Source: Desmodus rotundus (taxonomy: Eukaryota; Chordata; Mammalia; Chiroptera; Phyllostomidae). Taken from it: a stretch of DNA of 64,000 nt. The notes below the pieces were generated by a model, which was given only the letters and a program-made list of their open reading frames with translations, was not told the DNA's origin and did not search any database. The position numbers and the translations under genes are program-made. Location of the stretch: positions 114,311,195 to 114,375,194 of the forward strand of contig NC_071391.1 of the NCBI RefSeq assembly GCF_022682495.2, written 5' to 3'. Shown piece by piece: positions 23,492-35,429 of the stretch (its first letter is position 1; each line of letters starts with the position of its first letter).

Positions 23492-26400
23492 CAGAAAAGT
23501 AAAATTCAAATCAACACTATGACTCAAAAGATGTAGCAATACTGAAATAAGAGTGACCAAACAGTAAATTCAGGAGACTGAAAGGGGAAAAAAAAAAAAG
23601 ATGAAGAGAGCAATATAAAATCAGGGAGGAATGAAAGGATAATTGAGGGGAAGAGAAAGGGAGAAAGTAGCAAAAGTAGGGGCAGAAAGAAAGAGTTAAA
23701 AATAAGTAAGTGTTAATGGAGCACAGAGATAAAAATAACAGTGGATGGATTTAAGTGGGTCAAAAAAAGGATAATGTGTGTCTTATTTGTTCAAATTAAA
23801 TATCACAGATTAAGATTTAAAAAAACTGTATGAAGTAAGGAGATACAAATACACTTTTTCAAGGTTTTTTTATACAGAAGAATCCCCAAAACACAAATGG
23901 TCAGTGATAGTGGATCAGACTTTGGGTGTAAAATGATAATGCTTTCCCAAGATCGTTTGTAATATTAATCATAAAATTGGGTGTAGAAGAATGTTAGCCA
24001 CTGAAATGGATTTGCTTAAGGTAATAATTTTGTGTCTTGATATCCTAAACAACTGAAAAGTACTTTAAAAAAAAAGAAACTTGAAGAGGACACTTTAAAT
24101 TTTAAAGATTTATAGAGTAAGTCTTAGAACGTATTCAAAGACTGGATGCAGATATTGTAGTGGATGGTCCTTAAAGATTTTATTTTCAATTCTAAGGTTT
24201 TTGACTTTTGTGACTATTGCTATACTACTTTTTATTCTTTTAAATAGTAACTTGGTCGGATCAAACACGCAATGAAATAGCCTTTATGCAGCTGAATCAA
24301 AATACCGTGAACTTTAGGTTGTCTGACTTTGCTCACACAGTCATCCCAGAAGGAGTTAAGGAAAGTAATAAGGCTGGTAGTCTGAGTCCAGGGCTGCCTA
24401 ACTGCTACATTAAAATAATGCTCAAAACTGTATTATCTTAATTAAAAGGTAAGTACTGGCCTATAATATACTCCACTCTCCACTATACCGATGTTAGCAA
24501 ATAATGTTTAACTGTCGTGTCTCAGCCCATTAGCTTCTCCATCTGGTTATTTTATTATAGTGGCTCAGTAAATTAGTCAATGTTCTTATAACCTCCAGGA
24601 AACCCAGAACAGGTCATGTCTTCTGCTAGATTGACTGGAAATTGCTATCATTAGGTGGCATGTCTGTATTGTCTCCAAGAGTTAATGGGCATAACTGTAG
24701 AATGAGTCTGGGCCTGCGGCCTGGTTGTTTTTTCCTTCTTTATTTCTTTTTTTTTTTTTACCCTCTGTGTAGAGCCTGGAGCAATGCAAGATGGATGACC
24801 AAGGCTTTTTTGAAGGTTGATTCTTGAAAATACTCCATTAGCCTCAACAGTTCTAATTTTATCTTAACACTAAATTGCACTTGTCCACTAATATCAAACC
24901 TGGACAACCTTGGTTCCAGGATGTTGTGTGACTTATAAATGCCAAGCAGAGAGCTTGTAAAAAAGCCTTATCATTAGAAGCTGCCATGTGGCTGTGGGTG
25001 ATGTCATTTGGGACCATAGTACTAATAGCCTTAAATTATTCTCCTTCACTTATCTATGATATTAAATGTGTGCCAATGGCTGCAATAACTGTGATTTTTT
25101 GTAATAATTTTTTATTTTACTTTTAATATCCCCACCTTATGTGCTAACTCCATAAAAGTGCAAAATCTAAAATTGCCGGGGTCTATTAGAAACTGAACTA
25201 CATGAGAGGCACACTATAGTACACAAAAAATTGGACAAATGTGAGTTGAAATTAAAGAGTAAAGTGTTGATTTTGTACAACTTTGTACTAGGATAAGCTA
25301 TGGAAAAGACCCAACTCCATGGTTGAACTATGCAGGGGCGAGACAAGACAGAAAGGCAGGGAAGAGCTGTGGAAAGAGGGGCAGGTGCGGCTGGATGAGA
25401 AGATATGAACAGGTGGTAGAAACTACCTCTGGCTCATGAGTTTAGAACTATGACTTTAATTTTGGAGATAACAAGATGGCATCAGTGCCTTGGGAAGAAT
25501 GAACTGGCAATCTAGAGGGATGAAGCCTACTGTTTTTCCACTTTGGAATCGAGGAACATGGAATTACATTTGTTACAAAGAGCAGTGGAAGATAAAATTG
25601 TGTAAGATTAAAAGATTCAGCTTGAAAACAAACTGTAAAAGTACTGAGGGTAGTGTCATTACATAAATATCAATCACATTTAGAATTACAATGCACCTTT
25701 TGTTTCTCAAATCAAGATTTATTTACAGAACAAAGACCTCTTGAATGGAAAGACAATAGAGTCTCCATGCTCTCTCCTGACGCACCTTTCCCTCCATGAT
25801 AGCTTTGTCTTTACCTTCAGGATTGGAAAGCTTATCATTTGACAAAACTTCAAATCTTAGTGTGGACACATCTATTTGAGAAAAGAAAAAGAGTTCTTAC
25901 TTATGTTTGAAATGTTAAACACCCACCTCCTAATTCTATTTCTTTCTTTGCAACAAAACTTGAGAACTTGCATCTATTTTAACTGTGTTCTGTAACAAGG
26001 ATGTTTTCCTATATTTGAATGGCTATAAATGTATATTTTTATTAATATGCGTATATGGAAATGTTTATGAAAGATGTATGCATAGATCTTTTCCAATATA
26101 GACAGAAAGTGTAGAAAAGGGAACATAGAACAGACCAGCCTGTTTAAAACTGGCTGGTTTCACATCCTGAAACATTGAGAAAGGGAACAGTTTGCTTTGT
26201 CTTATCAAATTGTGTCAAGCAGTTTCACTTCTCAAAGGCTGCGTGCTACCTCTGGTGTGCTGGAGAGAGTAGCAGCAGGCTAATGCACCAAAACAGCGTG
26301 GCATAAGCGCAGGGTCAGCCAAACCCAATAACAACGCCAGCAGGGAAAAAAATCTCCAACTCAAGGAGAATTCGTTTGGCTGTAACTATAGCTGTGCTCT

Positions 26401-26995
26401 AGGTAGTAATTTTTGATTCTGTTGCATTGGGGCATTTCCTTTGACTTTTACTTTTTTGTTTGTTTATGTGTTTAGTCTTTATCTGCAAAACTAATCCGAT
26501 CTGTTGTCTTTATTCACATCATCTCATTCAGTTTACCTGCGACTGTGCCGCAGAGCACCCGAGGAAAGCCTGGTGGAGTGGACTCCAGAGAGAAGCTGAA
26601 CACACACCTCCATAAGTCCACTCTGCTCTGAGGATGAGTGTAGACTGAAGGACAGGTTTGTGAGGACAAACTGGGGTGCTCATCATTGTGGTGGAGTTCT
26701 ACATTCTCTATGGGTTTTTAAACCTTGCAGCTACAGTCTTGATGTTCTCCAGCTTTTTCTGCTTTGATGATTTACGACTCAGTCCAACACCATTTATAGA
26801 GCAGTGGAGAGATGCCAGTGACTATGACCTCCAGCAGTCTTAGATAGAAGGCACACACCTCTGTTCACCTAAGAGAGCCCATGACTTCTTGTTTGTGGTC
26901 AGAAATATACATAAATGTGAAAACAGTGTGGCTTTTTATACTATAATGATAAGTTGATTAATTTTACTCTTGTTTTATGTAGCAAATAGTAACAC
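23492..26995. other. long mostly unique stretch
   Basis: No gene and no clear transposon in 3.5 kb. Positions 24240-24480 and 26220-26400 are complex and may be conserved non-coding DNA. At 26500-26532 a pyrimidine-rich stretch ends in CAG; about 123 bp later there is a 'gacag/gtttgt' donor-like site, a possible non-coding exon. An A/T run (T13) lies at 24747-24759. Confidence 0.4.
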
Positions 26996-26999
26996 TACT

Positions 27000-27165
27000 T
27001 ACTATTACTACTACTAATAATATCTACCAATACTGAATATCTCATAAGTGACAATGGTTATACTCAGATCTTTACATTCATTTATCATTTAATTTATAAA
27101 ACAATGATAATGTTCATTATCTCTACATTATAAATGTAGGACTCAAAGCAGCTCCCAATCTCAAA
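27000..27165 (+). mobile_element. MIR-like remnant
   Basis: 'aatactgaatatctcataagtg', 'cagatctttacattcattta', 'atttataaaacaatgataa' and 'ttatctctacattataa' follow the MIR order (size of cell, threshold of lengths and fraction text of an old tRNA SINE core). Heavily diverged. Confidence 0.4.
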
Positions 27166-27377
27166 CAACAATTACAAGGAGAAGGAAGTTGAACTGAATG
27201 CTTATTAAAAGGCCCTGAAATACTCTTAAGTCCTAAATTCGAGTTCTATAGATCTATTCATTCTTCATGGTGATTTTCCATTTGTAAGTTTTTCTTCTTT
27301 TATAAAAATATTTCATATATTTGTATTTAATGTATATCATATTTATATTAGAACAAATTTTGAATCTTTTCCTCCTT

Positions 27378-28128
27378 TCAGGCTTTCCTCCAATTTTTTA
27401 TTTCCTGTCTGACTCTTTTGGCTTCCAAATTTGAAGTTCGAGGTTTTCTTCATATGCTTGTGAATCCTTGGTTGTTAAGTTTCTGTCTAGAGAGCTCACT
27501 GAAGTGCTGGAAATCTGTGCTGAAATTCGCGTTTCTCTGAAAGATCATCCCCTTGGGCTGTTTCGTTGAGGCCTTTCCCACATCAGTTTCCTTAGGTCTT
27601 TGGGGCTAATCAGGTTCCTCAAGGACGAAGGTGTCCACCTGATGAGAATCCTGTCACATGAAAGGGAGATGAGGGCTGGTTGTCTCTTCACTTGATATAC
27701 ACTCACTTAATTTCTTTATCTTCTGTGCATATGCCTGGTGTACACTGTGCTTTCTGTAGTCATGTTTTAGTTTACCCACTTCTGCCTGGATGAGGAAGGG
27801 GCAGCCATCCGCTGCACAAGGTTGGGGTGGGAATCTTTCATCGTTAGAGTAAACCATATTTATAATAGCCGGCTGCTGTTACCTGACCTTGTATCTTGGG
27901 TTTTTCCTTTTTTCAATTTTATTCCAGATTGTGATCTTTCTGTCTTTAAACCCATCTTTATTCTGACTTCCAGATCACCTGTGACTGATCACTTCTGAAG
28001 CATTTTTGTGATTTCTAAGCTTTTCCCACTTCGGCTCTGCATATTAAGTCAGGTAAAACTCATCCTTCTTCTTCTTCTTCTTTTTTTGGTTCCAAAATGT
28101 TGCTGCTAATTCCTTTCCATTTCCTCTA
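27378..28128 (-). pseudogene. decayed coding remnant with a C2H2 zinc finger
   Basis: One minus-strand frame runs for about 250 codons with only six in-frame stops. The best part starts at Met 27857 and holds QPCAADGCPFLIQ followed by GKLKHDYRKHSVH. This gives C-x4-C-x12-H-x4-H with the expected hydrophobic positions, the spacing of a classical C2H2 zinc finger. Upstream in the same frame are ELAATFWNQ, a lysine run and a basic stretch (TIWNKIEKRKNPRYK). Downstream, past three stops, protein-like text continues (NFSTDFQHFSELSRQ, EAKRVRQEIKNWRK). I do not recognise the parent gene. No poly-A tail or splice sites are clear, so it could be an old retrocopy, a unitary pseudogene or an isolated exon. 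Confidence 0.45.
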
Positions 28129-28129
28129 T

Positions 28130-28900
28130 GAGATTATATCTTTTAAAAATTCCCTTATTGGTATTACATGGGGATTCAAGAGAAACTCAAAGTTAATATT
28201 ACTGCTTCATCTATCATTTTTATAAGCAAGAATAAAAAACTTCATAATTCTACAATATTTTTCATAAAATCCTAATTTCATAATTAAATATGAATAGCAT
28301 TAAAGTAGAATAGACCATAATATTATCAGTAATTGTATTTTTAGCTTATTTATTTACTTTAATTGTATTACTTATAATACAATTATCTCCCCTACCAAAC
28401 ACATTCTTGCATGGCTTCCCAGACTGAGAATATAGGCAATGGATTTGGAACCAGGGGGGCTAAGCCCTACCTGAGCAATGCTAACAACACCTCAATATGC
28501 TGATATAGCATTTCCCTTGGGAAATGTTGTCTATGTCTCTAAGAGGATGTTGCTTTGATGAGGAGGAGATACTTACTTTGAGGCTGGAAAAGTTTCTCAT
28601 AGATTTAAAATGCTATTGCAACTAAGCATTTCTGGCAGAATCTCACATGGAGTAGAAAAATTAGAAGATAGAATCTGGTCTAGGCAGGAGGAAAAATTAA
28701 TTTTAGGATTTGAAGCAGACTTATATAGGGTCTCAAATTGCAAGGCGGCTGAATTCATTCCAACAGTCATACATGCAGATTAAGCCTTGATGGAGGTAGG
28801 ACGTTCTTTCCTGGAAAGAGAAGCATTCCCTGCAGGACTGCACTGCAAGGATGTGGCTTAGAGGGTCCAGGCACCAGTGGGTGGCATTGTGTTTAGAAGT
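28130..28900. other. no recognisable content
   Basis: AT-rich unique DNA. A (CTT)n run at 28068-28082 falls within the lysine-rich part of the adjoining zinc-finger remnant. Confidence 0.5.
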
Positions 28901-28904
28901 GAAA

Positions 28905-29907
28905 GTTGTCAAAATAAACAAATGGGACTACATCAAACTCAAAAGTTTTTGCACTGCAAAGGAAAGCATCAATAAAATAAAAAGATAACTCACAGAATGA
29001 GAGAACATATTTGCCAATACATCTGTTAAGGGATTAATATCCAAAATTTACAAAGAATTTAAAAAACTCAACACCGAAAAACAACCCAATGAAAAAATGG
29101 GCAAATGACATGAATAGACACTTCTCCAAAGTGGACATACAAACGGCCAATAGCCATAAGAAAAGATGCTCAACAACAGTAATCATCAGAGAAATGCAAA
29201 TTAAAACCACAATGAGATATCTTCTCACAGCTGTCAGGATGGATATCATCAATGAATCAACAAACAAGTGCTGGTGATGATGTGGAGAAAGGGGACCTCT
29301 TTTACACTGCTGGTGGGAATGTAGACTGGTCAGTCACTATGGAAAGCAGTATGGAGACATCTCAAAAAATTAAAAATGGATCTGCCTTTTGACCCAGTGA
29401 TCCCACTTCTGGGAATATACCTGAAGGAACCCAAAACACTAATTTGAAAGAACATAAGCACCTCTATGTTCATTGTAGCCTTATTTATAATCACCAAGAT
29501 ATGGAAGTGGCCCAAGTGTACATTAGTAGATGAATGGACAAATCAACTATGGGACATTTATACAATGGATACTACTCGGCCATAAAAAAGAAGAAAATTT
29601 TACCCTTTGCAATAATAGTATGGATGGACCTGGAGAGCATTATGCTCAGTGAAATAAGCCATTTAGAGAAAGACAAATACCATATCATTTCACTCATATG
29701 TGGAATCTAATGAAAAAATTGAACTAACAAGCAAAATAAAGACAGGCTCATAGACAGCAGGATGACAATTGGGGGGGGAGGGTGGAGGGATTGAACTAAA
29801 AGGAAAAATGACTCATGGACATGGACCACAATGTGGTGATTGCAGCAGGGGAGGGAGGTGTAAGAGGACTAAATGGTAATGGAAAAAAATACAAAAAAAA
29901 AAAAAAC
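28905..29907 (+). mobile_element. L1 ORF2 tail and 3' UTR with poly-A
   Basis: A well-preserved L1 3' end: 'aatgggactacatcaaactc', 'aaaatgggcaaatgacatga', 'ctcaacaacagtaatcatcag', 'tttacactgctggtgggaatg', 'tttgacccagtgatcccac', 'agatgaatggacaaatcaac', 'gcattatgctcagtgaaat', and a purine-rich 3' UTR ending in a long A run (29883-29907). The 5' truncation is within ORF2. Several frame breaks make it inactive. Confidence 0.88.
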
Positions 29908-29909
29908 TA

Positions 29910-31308
29910 AGAAAGAAAAGAACTCTAATTTCTCTTTTCCTTTTGGAATGAGTGACTGATATGATAACCCAGAAAAAAAAAATAAAGAGGTATGTTACAG
30001 TAGAAAAAATGAAACATTAATACTATACTGTACTGTTTTTGGAGCAGCAAATTTCCAAAGGAAGGAAAAGCATGGATTTTAGGAGAGCACTTGATTAAAA
30101 GTCACAGCTTGAGGAAAAACCATGATAAACTGCCCTGGGACACAAAAGTCTTTAGCCTATTCCAGGCTAAAATATAGGGGCAGGGAGGCTGCCTATTCAA
30201 GTATGGGGATCTCTGAGCCCACCCACATCAATGTAGCACTGAAATGCTGGAAAGAAACAACCTAAGAGGAGATAAAAGGTTTTAAATAAGAGAGATGAAC
30301 AGGATAATGAATGACAGATCTGCAAGAGGGCTATTAAAAAACTAATCTGAGATTTCATCATACTTCAGAATTCCTGTGAGTATAGGGCTGATGCTCTGAT
30401 GTTTGTACATACGTGTCTTGGTGACTCACTGGCACTTCAGAAATGTGGGAGACATAGATGATTTGGTATTAGAGTGACCACTCATTACTGAGAGAGCAAC
30501 GGTGGCGGCATTGGGATGAGCCCGAACAGGGCTGCGTGTGGGCTTTCTGAGTGGGAACTGACGATATAAGAAAAAATGAGGGCAGGGAGTAAATTTGGAC
30601 ACCTACTATCCTTAATTTACCTTTGGAAGCAAATGAGTTACTTGATAAAGGCCAATTTGGGACATTCTCTAGGGTGTTTATTATAATATTTGGGATTATC
30701 ATGTCATATGGCTCATTGGTTGATAAGCTTAGATAATTTAGCCTTTTCTGAGATGGGAGAGAAGAGGTATGATTTCTTGACTTTGAATTAATTTTGGATA
30801 TAATATTTTAAGTTATATTAACTGCAGACAGAATAACATGGTATTCATGAGTAGCTACTCCAATTGGAAAAACCTGATCTTAAATCCCAGTTCTCAGGAA
30901 ATCAAGTAATTTCAAATATCTCCACCTCAATTTTTTCACCTACAGGTGGGAATAACAAATGCATTTAATAAAGATAATAGGCTTTAAAATGTGAACTCAT
31001 ATATTCATATGCAAGATAGTCTTCCAAAGTTTGTGTGAAGAATTCTTTCTGGAACTTTCTTTTGAAAATGTACAGATAAACCCAATGATTTTCCTGAGGC
31101 ATTTATAATGCCTCACTGACCCAGATCCTTGTCTGCTGTTAATGAACAAGCTTTGAAAGGGATTTCATTAATGCCTTTTAGAGCTGTAAGAAGGTGATGT
31201 ACAAAGGAAATTAGCCCTCATATAAGGTTGCCATATTTAGCAAAAAAAACAAATAAAAATAAAAAATTGGGATGCTCAATTAACTTTGAATTTTTGATGA
31301 ACAATAAG
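29910..31308. other. unique DNA
   Basis: No gene or recognised repeat. Positions 30450-30700 show a 77-codon minus-strand open frame with no domain. Confidence 0.5.
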
Positions 31309-31316
31309 TATGAATG

Positions 31317-31520
31317 CCTTATTTTTCAGACTATAAGACACACGTTTCTCCCAAAATTTGGGAGGAAAATGGGGGTGTGTCTTCTAGTCTGAATGTAGCT
31401 TACATTTACATTGGTGAATATTATGTTATTAAATATTTTACCACATTTTTTGCTTCAAAAAATTCTTTCCTATTTTCCCCCTCTAAAACCTTGGTGCGTC
31501 TTATGGTCCAAAAGATAGGG
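31317..31520. mobile_element. foldback MITE, copy 2
   Basis: Same family as the element at 21603: left end with TTATTTTTCAGACTATAAGA, internal inverted GGTGTGTCTTCTAGTCTG and a right end GGTGCGTCTTATGGTCC. It is 204 bp. A TA lies just after the right end (31521-31522); the left target is mutated. Non-coding. Confidence 0.72.
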
Positions 31521-31522
31521 TA

Positions 31523-32190
31523 TGTTCTGTGCAATATTTGAGTTAAATTTGGGTCTACTCAAGCCTTATTTACTTTTTAGGTGAAATGAAAATTTACCTG
31601 AGTCTTATACTTTATTAGACAATCTTACTCTCAGTATATGAAAAGAGAAAAATGTCTGAGAAAGAGGGCCGATGTGTTCAGTTGGGCAATTGGGCTGTCA
31701 CTGGCACTAACGTATAAGTGGTTGCTGATTTTCTCAATTCAATCAATACCTTACGAATCAAAAGAGGTTTAATTAAAGCACAGGTGGAATCCAGCATCCT
31801 TACTGGCCCCCACTGTAAACACAGCAACCCAGTTACATAGGTTTCCATAAACCATCTCACCAAATGCCAGGTGGCGCTATACAAAAGAGCGCCCACGGGA
31901 ACAAGGCTTTGGTTTGTTGGTTGATGGATTTACCTCAATCTTACCTAACACATCTTTGCCTACCTTTAATGCATGCCGTGCTCAACATAAACATTACATC
32001 CTTAGCTTTCTTCGATTCTTCGATTCGAAAACTTTACCCACTCTTTGTAAGGAACGGTAGTTTTCAGAGGGTAATTTTCTGCATTTCCACATTAGGAAGC
32101 TTGTTCTTTCCCTGTGCTGGAGCAGTCAGCGCCCCCTGACCCTCAGCACGGGAACTGTGTGCCTGCTGCGAGAGTGACGACAAGACTGGA
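31523..32190. other. no recognisable content
   Basis: Unique DNA with a few CpGs at 32125-32185. There is no gene and no CpG island by eye. Confidence 0.5.
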
Positions 32191-32194
32191 GAAC

Positions 32195-32415
32195 GAAAAT
32201 ATATGTCAGGCACGCTTTGGGCCAGGCACTATCAGGAGGATGTTACAAGCATTGTCTCATTTGAACTTACACTGACTAATAGATGAGTAAACTGAGGCTT
32301 ACAAATTCTAAATCATCTCTCCCAGGTCACGCAGCCATTGATTGTCAGTCTCAGTGTGTGAACTCAGTTTTCTCTGAATCTTGGAATACTCTGCTCTAGT
32401 GTATTGCCCTTTGGT
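32195..32415 (+). mobile_element. MIR SINE
   Basis: 'gggccaggcactatcaggagg', 'cattgtctcatttgaactta', 'gatgagtaaactgaggctta', 'tcccaggtcacgcagcca' and 'gtgtgtgaactcag' match the MIR core and flanks in order. Old and diverged. Confidence 0.75.
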
Positions 32416-32504
32416 GACAAGGAGAAGAGCTATTATATTTAGCTGCTGCTTTTTACTCTAAGAATATTCCCCACATTTAATGGAAGTTCATATGCTGGGC
32501 AGGG

Positions 32505-32625
32505 TCTTAAGCTCTGTCACACAAGATAAGTAAGACTTGGTGGCTGGTACCTCTCTTCCAAGCCTAACACAAAGCTGGCATGTATTAGATGTCCATGAAA
32601 CATTGGCAAAATGAATGAGTAAATG
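32505..32625 (+). mobile_element. L2 3' end
   Basis: 'cctaacacaaagctggcatg' followed by 'tattagatgtccatgaaac' and 'aaaatgaatgagtaa' is the closing segment of an L2 LINE. It may be part of the same old landscape as the MIR just upstream, since MIR and L2 share a 3' end. Confidence 0.6.
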
Positions 32626-32629
32626 CAGT

Positions 32630-33985
32630 TCAATAACTTAACATTTAATGGATTTGATATTACTAAAATAATGCATTGGGTTTATAAAATGAACATATAT
32701 AATTATTTAAACCACAATTATTATAGATATTACTATAATATAGTTCACAGAGATGCTCACTTAATGGAATGAGCTTTTCTGTTTTGGTGGTATTTGACCT
32801 TGTAATACCATTTTCAAAAGATGGGCTGGAAGCATCTGGGACTAAGAATAGTAGTGGGATAAAAAGGAGAGGTATGAAAAAACTGTTCTATTAGACACAC
32901 TGCTGGGTTAGAAGAAGCAGAAAAATCCAAAATTAAAAAAGAACTATGCAGTAATCAGGATGTAAAGAAAGGCACCTGGAAGTGGAGAAGCAGATGGAAA
33001 ACAAAACAAAACAAAACACAACGATGGGACACACTCTCCTAATAGAATACATCTGTGACCAGAGGGGTGGGTAGTTTCCACTGAAGTAGAAAGAGGGCTG
33101 AAAAAAGATTTATCTTTGAAAATCTGAAGGGCAGTAGCATGCGTACAGTTCCTATTTTGTAGCAGAATTGTAAAGAGACGAAGGAGAAAACACTTACAGG
33201 AACATCTGCTGTGCCAACCACTTCAAGAAAACTAAGCAGGCGGCAGAATGGCACATCTGCCTGACATTGGGCACGTGCAGTGAGGTTGTGGAAGAGAGCG
33301 ACCGAAGAAAGAGCAGCATAATGAGAAAGGGTTGGAGAACATTTGCCTCCTGCAGATTTCCCCAGAGTTTCGGAGGGAGGAATTGAAGAAGGGTTACTCA
33401 TCCAGAGGGTGCTTTAATGTGGAAAAACCTCCTCTCAACCTGGCTGCCAAATGGAAAGGTGCCTGTGTAGGAAATGTAATCACAGCAGCTAAAACATGAC
33501 AGCAGATGACAGTCAGTTGATCATCATATGTGCAGCAGCCACTGCATCCAACACGGGAGCTGGTGAAGCTCCCAGGCTTTTGCCGAAAGGAGTAAGTCTG
33601 TAAGAAGATCCATGACACGCTCAACCCCACTTGCGTCCACACAATGTGGCTGAGGTATTATGTTGCATGGTGGAGCAAACATTGACATGGGGTTGTAAAT
33701 ACCAGTGTTTTTAATACTAAACAATGATTTTTAAATATCACTAAATTTAGGGGGCTTTGTCAAGGAGCAGGATTGCTTATGAAATGACCCTGGAATATTA
33801 CTATAGGTTTCCTGAGCAGTGTGTTATCCGTGACCAAAGGCCCCACCTTCTGCTGGGGAGCCTGTAACATCTCATAAAATCCAAGTTAAAACTGTCTCAG
33901 AAAGTGATCTGAAATCCATTCATTCTATGGCCTAATGACAGGTTAAGAGACATGTGTTTTTTCTTTTATGCTTGTTTGCAGAATT
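32630..33985. other. mostly unique DNA
   Basis: Positions 33030-33640 are complex with an open minus-strand frame of 120 codons (33401-33039) that shows no domain or initiation context. A run of AAAAC units lies at 33000-33018. No gene is supported. Confidence 0.45.
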
Positions 33986-33989
33986 TCAT

Positions 33990-34435
33990 GCTTGTCAACA
34001 TCATAATCCCTTAAACCTGTGTATATCTTACTTGACATGACAAATGGACTATGCAGATGTGATTAATTCAAGGATCTCCAGATGAAGACGTTTTTCTTAA
34101 TTATGCAGGTGTGCCCAGTTTAATCACAGGGATCCTTACACCTGGAGAATCGTTCTTGGCTGTGCCCAGAGGAAAAGCCGTGATGATGAAAGAGGATCAG
34201 AAAGGGAAGGTGGGCAGCCTCTAAAACTAAAAAAGGCAAAGAAACAGACTCTTGCCTGGAGTCCCCAGAAAGCAACCTAACCTTGACAACCCCTTGATTT
34301 TAACCCAGTGAGACCCGTGATGGACTTCTGACCTATAGAATCTTAAGATATTAAATTTCTGTTGTTTAAGCCTTTATGTCTGTAGTAACATGTTATAGCA
34401 GGGATAGACAACTAATACAATGTCCGAGCTATTAA
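33990..34435 (+). mobile_element. MaLR-like LTR
   Basis: 'aatggactatgcagatgtgat', 'ttaattcaaggatctccagatg', 'acagggatccttac', 'ttttaacccagtgagaccc', 'ggacttctgacctatagaat', 'tatttctgttgtttaag' style text and an end near 'gggatagacaactaatac' follow the layout of mammalian apparent LTR retrotransposon (MLT/MST type) LTRs. The 5' end is uncertain. Confidence 0.65.
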
Positions 34436-35429
34436 CTTAGGTAAAATACTTTTAGGTGCATAATTAGGTTATTTAAGAGCCTTTTGTAACTATCTCATAA
34501 GCTCACCTATATTTCCTACATGGAAGTTTTGCCCAATTTATATTAAAATGTCCATAGGATGGGAGGACTTTCCATCAAGATGTAGGTATAGGTAGACATG
34601 CTTTGTCTCCCCACACAACCACAAAAAGAATTACAATTAAATCTCAAAACAAATAACACCCAGAATGGTCAGAAAAATTGAACTGTATGGAAATCCAACA
34701 ACCAAGGATTTAAAGAAGCCACGTTCAACCAGACCAGCAGGAGGGATGGATACATTGAGATGGGTGTTGAGGCAAGGAGACATGGTATGGCACAGAGAGT
34801 CGGTAGTGGAACAGGCATGAGCACTTCCATATTCACGTGTGGTAGATAAAAATTAGGGGGGATCCCTTGGGAGCAAGCAGTCCCGGCCCCAGGCCAGACA
34901 ACACAGCCCAGGGTTCCAGCCCTGGGAGGATAAATCCCCATGAATGCTGGCTATAAAACCAGTGGGGGTTGAGGTGGCAGAAGAAATTTCTGGATTTTCA
35001 GAAAACTCCACTTAAAGGGCCCACATGATCTTAGAACATGTGCAAACCTATCACTCTGGGATTCAACACCAGGCCAAGAGCTGGAAGTGTGCCAGTTGCA
35101 GACAGGGAGTAGGTGAAGTGACTGGAAATGGGGCATGTGCCAGACAAACCTCCAGAAGCCAGGCAGCTGCACAGTCCTCTCTCTGAGCCCTCCCCACAAC
35201 ACAGAACCACAAAGTGGTGAAGTGGGTTGCCCCACATTGGTGTTACCTAAGGCTCAGCCCCAAACAATTTACAGGTACCTTTTCTATAATACGCCATACT
35301 ACTAAGAGAGGGAGTCAAAGCAGCTCTACCTAATACACAGAAACCAACACAGGGAGGCTGCCAAATGGAGGAGACAAAGAAACATGGCCCAATGGACAGA
35401 ACAAAACCCCAGAAAAAGAACTAAACAAA

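Noticed and set aside
26500..26660. Possible non-coding exon between CAG and a GTTTGT donor
   Set aside because: The acceptor is good but the donor is weak, and no second exon could be linked.
33039..33401. 120-codon minus-strand open frame
   Set aside because: No domain, no homology that I recognise, and no supporting signals; a chance length for 64 kb.
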